Shown: piece after piece, positions 15,474-20,977 of the stretch | Layout: every line of letters begins with the position of its first letter | Numbering within the stretch: the first letter of the stretch is position 1 | Assembly: GCA_004554255.1 (NCBI GenBank) | Contig: SFNC01000024.1 | Coordinates: forward strand, 1-20,977 | DNA length: 20,977 bases | Origin: Bacteroidales bacterium | GTDB taxonomy: Bacteria > Bacteroidota > Bacteroidia > Bacteroidales > Muribaculaceae | Direction: 5' to 3' | The notes under the pieces: model-generated | Told to the model about the DNA's origin: nothing | What the model saw: only the letters and a program-made list of their open reading frames with translations | Database searches by the model: none | Program-made: the position numbers and the translations under genes

Positions 15474-16826
15474 TCATTGGTTATTGACTACCGGCATGCG
15501 AGAAAACTGACGGAACTGCATCTTTATAAGTATAAAGGTAACGATAGTTGCAAGAATGTCGGAAATAGGGAAGGACAGCCAGATGCCGTTCAGTCCCAAT
15601 AAAGAAGGCAGCCAGAGCATCAGCGGAATCAGGAAAATAGCCTGACGCGTAAGGGAGAGCAGAATGGACTTTCCTGCTTTTCCGATACTCTGGAAAAAGT
15701 TTGTGGATACAACCTGATAGCCCACCACCATGAATGCCAGCAGTGCATGGTGCAAACATCTCACCGTCGCCGCCACAAGCTCGGGGTCGGGGTTGAAAGC
15801 GCGCGCGATAAGGTCGGGCATGGTAATTCCGATTATACATCCTACCGTGCAAAGCACCGTGGAGGCGTACACCGCATACTTGTACGCGCGCTTCATGCGG
15901 TCCCAGTTGCCCGCGCCATAGTTGTATCCCACTATGGGCTGCATACCCTGGCAGATGCCTATGACCACCATCAGTATCAGCTGGGTATAAGTTACAAACA
16001 GCCCGGCGGCACCGATGGCCATGTCGCCGCCCGAGTGCTTGAGCTCGTTGTTGAGAAGGATATTTATCAGACATCCCACGGCGTTTATCAGCGCCGGAGC
16101 GGCACCGATGCTGACAATGCTGATTATTATGCTGCGGCGAAGGCGGTATATGCCGCGGCGAAACCTTACGGTGCTCTCTTTCTGCATGAAATGCCACATC
16201 ACAAAGACCATGGCGGTGAACATCGCGATGTCTGTGGCGAGAGCGGCGCCGCGGATGCCCATTTTTAAGCCTAACACGAATATCAGCGCCAGCACAAGGT
16301 TCACACCCGTGGAAATCAGCATTGCCGCCATTGCCCGGCGCGGATAGCCGGAGGCGCGCTGTATGTTGTTGAAGCTCCACGTCAGGTTCATAAGCAACAG
16401 TCCGGGCAGCAGCGTGGACATAAAGTCGTGGGCGTAAGGCAAGGTAACGTCCGAGGCGCCGAAGGCCCGCAGAATATCGTCAAGGTAGATGGCGAAGAAT
16501 ATCAGATAAAGCGCGCCTAACACCAGTGTGAGTATCAGGGCATTACCCAACACATTGTCTGCCTCGGCATTGCGCTTCTGACCAAGGAGGATGCTGACGC
16601 GGGCAGCGGAGCCGACGCCAACCAGGGTGCCGAAGGCTGTGGTAAGATTCATCACCGGGAATGTGACGGTGAGGCCGGTAATGGCCGCGGCACCGACCTG
16701 CTGGCCGATAATCACGCGGTCTATGATATTGTACATCGATACCACGATCATGCCCACCACCGACGGGATGCTGTATTCCCACAGTAGCCGGCCTATTGAT
16801 TTATGTGCGAGTTCGTCAATCTTCAT
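15474..16826 (-). CDS. MATE-family efflux transporter
   Basis: 450 residues, consistent with the 12-helix MATE fold in two six-helix halves. The N-terminal segment KSIGRLLWEYSIPSVVGMIV, the following MYNIIDRVIIGQQVG and AAITGLTVTFPVMNL are typical of the MepA/DinF-like branch. The second half carries GICQGMQPIVGYNYGAGNWDRMKRAYKYA, a hallmark of these exporters. It probably expels cationic drugs or metabolites by H+ or Na+ antiport across the inner membrane; the substrate cannot be read from sequence. It lies 111 nt downstream of the TPR gene across a large palindrome, and 41 nt upstream of the helicase. No truncation is seen. Confidence 0.93.
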   Translation of the reverse strand: MKIDELAHKSIGRLLWEYSIPSVVGMIVVSMYNIIDRVIIGQQVGAAAITGLTVTFPVMNLTTAFGTLVGVGSAARVSILLGQKRNAEADNVLGNALILTLVLGALYLIFFAIYLDDILRAFGASDVTLPYAHDFMSTLLPGLLLMNLTWSFNNIQRASGYPRRAMAAMLISTGVNLVLALIFVLGLKMGIRGAALATDIAMFTAMVFVMWHFMQKESTVRFRRGIYRLRRSIIISIVSIGAAPALINAVGCLINILLNNELKHSGGDMAIGAAGLFVTYTQLILMVVIGICQGMQPIVGYNYGAGNWDRMKRAYKYAVYASTVLCTVGCIIGITMPDLIARAFNPDPELVAATVRCLHHALLAFMVVGYQVVSTNFFQSIGKAGKSILLSLTRQAIFLIPLMLWLPSLLGLNGIWLSFPISDILATIVTFILIKMQFRQFSRMPVVNNQ

Positions 16827-16876
16827 ATATACAGGCTTTTGGCTCCTCGGCTTTGCCGCACCGTTATTTTATGCGC

Positions 16877-16906
16877 ACCGAGGCCGCGGCATGCCGCGGC
16901 CTCGGT
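16877..16906 (-). terminator. Perfect 30-bp palindrome between TPR and MATE genes
   Basis: The two 15-nt halves, ACCGAGGCCGCGGCA and TGCCGCGGCCTCGGT, are exact complements. It lies 32 nt behind the TPR stop on the minus strand. An RNA copy would form a very stable GC-rich hairpin, probably marking the 3' end of the TPR transcript, but no T-run follows on either strand (the minus strand continues GCGCATAAAATAACGG). It could instead protect the 3' end or dampen readthrough into the MATE gene. Confidence 0.5.
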
Positions 16907-16937
16907 ACGTGCTCGGATCCAATTATCCGTAATTCAA

Positions 16938-17585
16938 TTACTTGCCGGCCGCCAGACGGGCACGCTCGTAATATTTATCTACGTCGGACAGGAACATGGG
17001 ATAATCGGTGCGGATTGCGGTATAGCACTCCAGCTCCTTCTCATAGTTCTTCTGCTCACGGTAGATGTTTGCCTCCTTGAGGAGAACGTAGGGTACCAGC
17101 TGGTCATTGCCTTCGGCTTTGTCAAGAGCATCGGCATAGCAGCCGAGAGCCTCGTCGAACTTCTTGAGGTTCACGTAGCAGTCGCCTTTCAGGCAGTAGA
17201 TACCTACAGTGATTACGTCAGAGTCAACGCTTGCGTCGTCCAGATAGCCGATGGCATCCTGGTATTTGCCGTCCTCATACAGCTTGATGGCGGTGAGGAG
17301 TTTGGCGCGCTGGTTGGGGGCATTGCTGCCGGCATCGGCGATGTCCTTGTACATTACAGCCTGGATGGAGTCGTTCATCTCCATGTCGGCGACACCGATG
17401 GCTTCCTGCGCCTTGGCAACGTTGTTCTGGTGTACAAAGTACCACACAAGGCCGCCGCAGATGATGGCGACAAATACTACAACGCATGCGATAATGACGT
17501 TTTTGTTAACTTTGGCGATCGCGTTACCGCGCTCGGCCTGTTCTTCCATGACGTTCGTGGGAACGTTGTTTGAGTTCTTTTCCAT
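16938..17585 (-). CDS. Membrane-anchored tetratricopeptide-repeat protein
   Basis: 215 residues. A polar cytoplasmic N-terminus (about 1-27) leads to one transmembrane helix (about 28-50, VIIACVVVFVAIICGGLVWYF). The rest is helical with TPR-like units: AIKLYEDGKYQDAIGYLDDA, then GIYCLKGDCYVNLKKFDEAL followed by GCYADALDKA, then LLKEANIYREQKNYEKELEC. The C-terminal part would be periplasmic, as in the YfgM/TPR_21-like topology. It probably acts as a protein-interaction scaffold in the envelope; no enzymatic motif is present. A TAATTTTG box about 78 nt upstream suggests its own promoter. The partner is unknown. Confidence 0.85.
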   Translation of the reverse strand: MEKNSNNVPTNVMEEQAERGNAIAKVNKNVIIACVVVFVAIICGGLVWYFVHQNNVAKAQEAIGVADMEMNDSIQAVMYKDIADAGSNAPNQRAKLLTAIKLYEDGKYQDAIGYLDDASVDSDVITVGIYCLKGDCYVNLKKFDEALGCYADALDKAEGNDQLVPYVLLKEANIYREQKNYEKELECYTAIRTDYPMFLSDVDKYYERARLAAGK

Positions 17586-17662
17586 TTATATTATTGAGTT
17601 TTTATTATCGAGATATACACAGATTGGAGGCGTGGATTTAATGAGTCCATGCTTACGAACTG

Positions 17663-17670
17663 CAAAATTA
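17663..17670 (-). promoter_or_regulatory. -7 element of the TPR gene
   Basis: The minus strand reads TAATTTTG, matching TAnnTTTG, 77 nt before the TPR start codon. A TTG lies upstream but with a spacer of only 12 nt, so the -33 element is not assigned. Its position in the 170-nt CorA-TPR gap supports independent transcription of the TPR gene. Confidence 0.5.
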
Positions 17671-17755
17671 CGGTTTATTCCTCAAAAATAAAAATAAAAG
17701 CGAGTGATTTTTTTGTTTTTCAGCGAAATATCGCGTTTTTTGCTCTGAAAGAGCC

Positions 17756-18676
17756 CTAAAACCACTTTATATGCTTGAGCCAGAGAAACGCTCCCACCGT
17801 AAATATCACTGCTCCGACAATAATAAACAGGAACGCATGCGGGCTGTCACTGATGCCGATATCCACATTCATGCCGTAAAAACTTGCAATCAGCGTGGGC
17901 ACCATCAGCACTATCGTTATGGACGTCATGCGCTTCATTATCATGTTGACATTGTTGGAGATAACCGATGCGTAAGTATCCAGCGTGCCGCTGAGAATCT
18001 CGGAGTAGATATTCACTGTGTTCTCGGCCTGTTTTATCTCAATTTCCACATCCTCCAGCAGGTCCTGGTCGGGGTCGTCGGTGAACACGTGCCGCAGTCG
18101 GTCAATGAGCATCTCGTTGCCACGCAACGAGGTATTGAAGAAAACCAGAGCCTTCTGCAGCTTCATCAGTTGCATCAGGTCGGAGTTCTTGATGGACTTT
18201 TCAAGCTGTTTCTCGGACTCGTTAACCTTGGCGCTGATTACTTTCAGGAACTCCAGGAACCAGAATGCCGACGAGTATATTATCCTGAGGGCGAAGGTGC
18301 TGTGGTTTGTCACGCAGATGTCCCTGGAGCGGCCGTGGCTGATGAAGTCGCGCACCACCTCGTTAGGATAATAGCACACTGTCACCACCGTCTGACGGTT
18401 GGTGATAATAGCCACGGGGATGGTGTAAATCGGGGTGTCGGGGTTGGACGAATGTGCCGGGATGCGCACTATTGTGAGCACCCAGTCGCCGTCCCTTTCT
18501 ATACGCGGACGCTCGTCTATATCATTGGCATACGCCAGTACAAAATCGGGGATATGGAGTGTCTGCGTCAGGAACGCAAAGTCATTATTGTCAGGGCATT
18601 CCACATTTACCCAGCAATCCGGGACCCACTCGTCCAGCTCGCGAAAAGAATCTTTCAGACTTATATACTGACGCAT
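17756..18676 (-). CDS. corA: CorA-family divalent cation transporter
   Basis: 306 residues, near the usual 310-320. A large N-terminal cytoplasmic domain (about 1-245) with long helices (SEKQLEKSIKNSDLMQLMKL onwards) precedes two C-terminal transmembrane helices (about 249-267 and 279-300). The signature GMN (residues 268-270, in ASFYGMNVD) closes the first helix at the pore mouth. It takes up Mg2+, possibly Co2+ or Ni2+, as a pentamer in the inner membrane. The loop after GMN (VDIGISDSPHA) lacks the MPE motif of the E. coli-type protein, a common variation. The start lies 39 nt downstream of the xseB stop, with an AT-rich stretch between, so it may be cotranscribed with the xse genes. Confidence 0.92.
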   Translation of the reverse strand: MRQYISLKDSFRELDEWVPDCWVNVECPDNNDFAFLTQTLHIPDFVLAYANDIDERPRIERDGDWVLTIVRIPAHSSNPDTPIYTIPVAIITNRQTVVTVCYYPNEVVRDFISHGRSRDICVTNHSTFALRIIYSSAFWFLEFLKVISAKVNESEKQLEKSIKNSDLMQLMKLQKALVFFNTSLRGNEMLIDRLRHVFTDDPDQDLLEDVEIEIKQAENTVNIYSEILSGTLDTYASVISNNVNMIMKRMTSITIVLMVPTLIASFYGMNVDIGISDSPHAFLFIIVGAVIFTVGAFLWLKHIKWF

Positions 18677-18715
18677 TTCTTTTTTTATATAAAACGCCGC
18701 GCCTCGTAATAATGT

Positions 18716-18919
18716 TTATGACAGGGCTTCCAGGGCGGCCTTCAGCTGCTGATCTGTTGCCGTGAGCCTGCGGCGGCACAGGGCGATCAAATCGGTGGCA
18801 CGGCGTGTCAGAGCCACCATGTTATCCACGTCGCAATTGTCGCTCTGCAATGTCTTTACTATTTTTTCCAGCTCCTTAAGGGCATCGGTATATGAGATGT
18901 TTTCCTGTTCAATATCCAT
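18716..18919 (-). CDS. xseB: Exodeoxyribonuclease VII small subunit
   Basis: 67 residues, typical for XseB (about 60-80). The pattern SYTDALKELEKIVKTLQSDN, then a hydrophobic/charged helix through ALTRRATDLIALCRRRL, matches the two-helix coiled small subunit, with the usual conserved ELE and a leucine/arginine-rich second helix. Several copies wrap each XseA and form the active nuclease that degrades single-stranded DNA into oligonucleotides. It starts 4 nt after the xseA stop, the usual xseA-xseB arrangement. Confidence 0.93.
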   Translation of the reverse strand: MDIEQENISYTDALKELEKIVKTLQSDNCDVDNMVALTRRATDLIALCRRRLTATDQQLKAALEALS

Positions 18920-18923
18920 ATTA

Positions 18924-20162
18924 TCAACTGATTACTGAGTTAATGCTGCCATTGGCAAGAATAGTTTTTATCTGCGTCCCGGGCACTGCGGCGTTGACAT
19001 CGCGCAAGGCGTGACCATCCGGACCCATAGTCATGGAAAATCCACGTTTCAGCACGGCCTCCGGCGAGAGAACCTGCACGAGTGCGTCAAGCCTGTCAAG
19101 GCGCAGTTTATTGTCCGTCAGCTGTTTATCTACTGCCGTGGCAATTGCCGTGGCGATAGTGTCCAGACGGGCATTCTGCCGCATGACATTCACAGCCACC
19201 ATCGCCGGCAGAGACGCGCCGATGCGTGCAAGATGCTCGCGATGGGTGGTAATCCTCTCGCTCACAGCCATATATATCAACGATGCCGCACGGTCCAGGG
19301 AGTCCAACATCGCTTTTCCGCGGTTTATCAGCCACTCGGCGGCAGCTGTGGGCGTCTTAACGCGCTGATATGCAACGTAGTCCAGCACGGTTATATCGCG
19401 TTCATGCCCGATTCCCACAGTTACCGGCAACGGGAACCTGGCAATCCTCACGGCAAGGTCATAATCGTCGAAAGCGGCAAGGTCGCTGGTGCTTCCGCCG
19501 CCACGGATTATCACCACGGCGTCGAAGTCGGCGAGGCGGTCCTGAATCTGCTGCAAGGCGGCCATCACCGAGGGCACGGTACGCTCGCCCTGCATCACGG
19601 CCTCAAAAAGCTCAACGTCGAATTTCAGCCGTAAGTCATTATTAAACAGCTGATTGATAAAGTCTCCGAATCCAGCGGCACCGCGCGCCGAGATTACAGC
19701 TATGCGCTGTGTAGGGATAGGCAGCTTCACCGACCGGTTGAGCTGCGTGAGGCCTTCTTTCTGCAGCCTCATGATAATCTCGTTACGCCTACGCACCGCC
19801 TCACCTATGGTGTACGACGGGTCTATATCGCTGATATTCAAGCTAAATCCGAAAGACGGATGAAACACAACGGTAACGCGTGCCAGGATTTTCATGCCCG
19901 TAGCAGGGACGCTGCCGGTGGCGGCAGCAAATTTACGGCATATCGGCGCCCACATATTCGCCCATGCGTTGGCGCGCATGCGGGCTATGGTCTTTCCGCC
20001 GTCGTCCTTCTGCAGCAGCTCCATGTAACAATGCCCGTTGCTGACGCGCAAATCGGAGGTCTCGGCGGTTACCCAGACATTGGTGAGACCCGGTGCCGAT
20101 CCCAGCGCCGCGGCAATCCGCTGCGACAGCTCCACGAGTGAAAGATGCATGGCGGCAGTCAT
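18924..20162 (-). CDS. xseA: Exodeoxyribonuclease VII large subunit
   Basis: 412 residues (E. coli XseA is 456). The N-terminal OB-fold (about 8-110, SLVELSQRIAAAL to FSLNISDIDPSYTIG) binds single-stranded DNA. The catalytic region follows with VISARGAAGFGDF (156-168), VVIIRGGGSTSDLAAFDD (216-233) and TVGIGHERDITVLDYVA (248-264). The rest is the coiled-coil domain that binds XseB, ending in the conserved SPEAVLKRGFSM segment. It cuts single-stranded DNA from both ends in mismatch and recombination repair. The ATG at 20162 overlaps the stop of the upstream gene as ATGA, which favours this start over Met5. It is followed closely by xseB. Confidence 0.95.
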   Translation of the reverse strand: MTAAMHLSLVELSQRIAAALGSAPGLTNVWVTAETSDLRVSNGHCYMELLQKDDGGKTIARMRANAWANMWAPICRKFAAATGSVPATGMKILARVTVVFHPSFGFSLNISDIDPSYTIGEAVRRRNEIIMRLQKEGLTQLNRSVKLPIPTQRIAVISARGAAGFGDFINQLFNNDLRLKFDVELFEAVMQGERTVPSVMAALQQIQDRLADFDAVVIIRGGGSTSDLAAFDDYDLAVRIARFPLPVTVGIGHERDITVLDYVAYQRVKTPTAAAEWLINRGKAMLDSLDRAASLIYMAVSERITTHREHLARIGASLPAMVAVNVMRQNARLDTIATAIATAVDKQLTDNKLRLDRLDALVQVLSPEAVLKRGFSMTMGPDGHALRDVNAAVPGTQIKTILANGSINSVIS

Positions 20163-20788
20163 TTCTCCAGGCTGAATTTACCTTTGTTCCACCTGTAAAA
20201 CAGCGCCATGCGTATATTCTCGGCCAGGAACGCCTTGTCGCCCTCGGCGGGGAAGTACTCCTCCAGGGTGTTGAACAGCCTCAGCTCCTTACCGACGGGG
20301 TCGTATGTGGCGACAGCCAATATAAACGGGATACGCCTTTCCACCTCGGCGCGATTACCCTCGCCTGCGCGAGTGAGCCAGTCGGCCATCACATATCGCG
20401 GCAGCGGAGTGCGGCTTACCGGCTGCCAGTCAGCGTTATAGAAGCTTATCGCAGAATCTTTCTGCGGCAGTTCCAGAGTCTCCACCACCATCAGCGTGGT
20501 GTCCGCGCCATCGGAAATCACGAATAAATCCACTTTGGCGCCCGTGCCTACGGCAACACTGACAGCGACACTGTCGGCGCGCAACAGCCGCGACTTGCCC
20601 TCGTAATAATTGGACACCTCGCGAACCTGCCCGGCCTTGAAATAGTCCATCATGTCCATACGGCTGTTCTGCGTCAGCTCCGGGAAGACCCCGTCGGCCC
20701 CCGGGGCAGTGAAAAAGTCGGCAGCCGTGCGGCCGGCAGCCGAAACTGCAGCAACCAGCGCCATAAAATATATTATAATATGCTTCAT
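20159..20788 (-). CDS. DUF3256-family secreted protein
   Basis: 209 residues. A signal peptide of about 20 residues (MKHIIIYFMALVAAVSAAG) precedes a region with NSRMDMMDYFKAGQVREVSN and SRLLRADSVAVSV, features I associate with the Bacteroidetes-specific DUF3256 family. The mature part is probably periplasmic. No catalytic motif is seen and the family has no known role. The stop overlaps the xseA start codon by ATGA, so the two are translationally coupled, although a secreted protein and a cytoplasmic nuclease share no obvious pathway. AAGGAA lies 2 nt before the ATG. The promoter is not identified; a long inverted repeat lies 47-139 nt upstream. Confidence 0.8.
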   Translation of the reverse strand: MKHIIIYFMALVAAVSAAGRTAADFFTAPGADGVFPELTQNSRMDMMDYFKAGQVREVSNYYEGKSRLLRADSVAVSVAVGTGAKVDLFVISDGADTTLMVVETLELPQKDSAISFYNADWQPVSRTPLPRYVMADWLTRAGEGNRAEVERRIPFILAVATYDPVGKELRLFNTLEEYFPAEGDKAFLAENIRMALFYRWNKGKFSLEK

Positions 20789-20834
20789 ATTTCCTTGTTT
20801 AGACCCCGTTCCCCAATATTTGTTAACGCAGGGG

Positions 20835-20927
20835 TCGCAGATTTCGGTCAGATTTAGTCTTGCAGGTGAAGGAGCATGGCGGGCTATGTGACTGAACCAA
20901 AAGACTAAAGATGGCCGGAAGCTGCGA
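20835..20927. repeat. Long imperfect inverted repeat upstream of the DUF3256 gene
   Basis: Two 27-nt arms (20835-20861 and 20901-20927) are complementary at about 20-21 positions, including the perfect nine TTTAGTCTT/AAGACTAAA at the inner end and TCGCAG/CTGCGA at the outer end. They enclose a 39-nt loop that can form a smaller stem (GGT...ACC and CAT...ATG). It would fold into a long hairpin in either RNA strand. It has no T-run directly behind it, so it is not a clear terminator. Confidence 0.55.
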
Positions 20928-20977
20928 GAATACGCTAATATTATATTGTTCGCGGGTGCATGTTTTATTTATTAATT

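Noticed and set aside
16803..17573. Plus-strand frame opposite the TPR gene and MATE start
   Set aside because: It crosses a gene boundary and a palindrome and is antisense to a TPR protein with clear repeats; treated as a shadow.
17741..17755. GCTCTGAAAGAGC hairpin right after corA considered as a terminator
   Set aside because: On the minus strand the stem is followed by an A-run, not a T-run, so it does not fit an intrinsic terminator for corA, and no plus-strand gene leads into it.
17771..18709. 312-codon plus-strand frame opposite corA
   Set aside because: It is antisense to a CorA with intact GMN and two C-terminal helices; no signal of its own.
20835..20927. Phase-variable invertible promoter
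   Set aside because: The 39-nt loop is shorter than usual invertible segments, the arms carry several mismatches, no good TAnnTTTG box lies inside and no recombinase gene is nearby.
1..20977. CRISPR array, prophage, insertion sequence, tRNA or rRNA
   Set aside because: No regularly spaced repeats, transposase or integrase motifs, or RNA gene folds were seen on either strand.

Overview
The window looks like a chromosomal segment of a Bacteroidales bacterium, most likely Muribaculaceae (inference). Reasons: TAnnTTTG-type -7 promoter elements, a DUF3256-family protein otherwise found in Bacteroidetes, a long-form urocanate hydratase, a carboxy(nor)spermidine dehydrogenase-type enzyme, and moderately GC-rich genes separated by AT-rich gaps. 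Most of it is ordinary metabolic and housekeeping sequence. I see no CRISPR array, insertion sequence, prophage, rRNA or tRNA.

Layout. Bases 1-613 are AT-rich, hold no intact gene, and contain a decayed fragment of a NodB-type polysaccharide deacetylase on the minus strand. A plus-strand pair follows (614-1264): a classical thioredoxin and a thioredoxin-like paralogue whose WCGPC motif is lost. A hairpin terminator separates this pair from the convergent hut operon. Everything from 1334 to the right end is on the minus strand.

Bases 1334-11643 (read from right to left) form a tight seven-gene operon: secreted C69 peptidase, LPG-synthase-type membrane protein, carboxynorspermidine/saccharopine dehydrogenase family enzyme, fused FtcD, HutU, HutH, HutI. 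Gaps are 31 nt or less, and hutH and hutI overlap. HutH, HutU, HutI and FtcD take histidine through urocanate, imidazolonepropionate and formiminoglutamate to glutamate plus a one-carbon folate unit. A -7 element lies just upstream of the C69 gene, and a GC-rich terminator separates the operon from the orphan histidine kinase gene at 11996-13234. The kinase has an unusually good Bacteroidetes promoter ending 4 nt before its ATG, which suggests a leaderless mRNA.

Bases 13235-13725 form an unexplained gap with a possible promoter and a 97-codon orphan ORF. Then come a DEAD-box RNA helicase, a MATE exporter, a membrane-anchored TPR protein, a CorA magnesium transporter, both exonuclease VII subunits (xseB, xseA) and a secreted DUF3256 protein whose stop overlaps the xseA start. 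The right end holds a long imperfect inverted repeat of unknown role.

I found no clearly new multi-gene system. The points most worth a second look are the composition of the extended hut operon, the leaderless kinase promoter, the promoter-terminator pair that could make a small RNA at about 11756-11936, the inverted repeat at 20835-20927, and the unexplained 13359-13720 segment.
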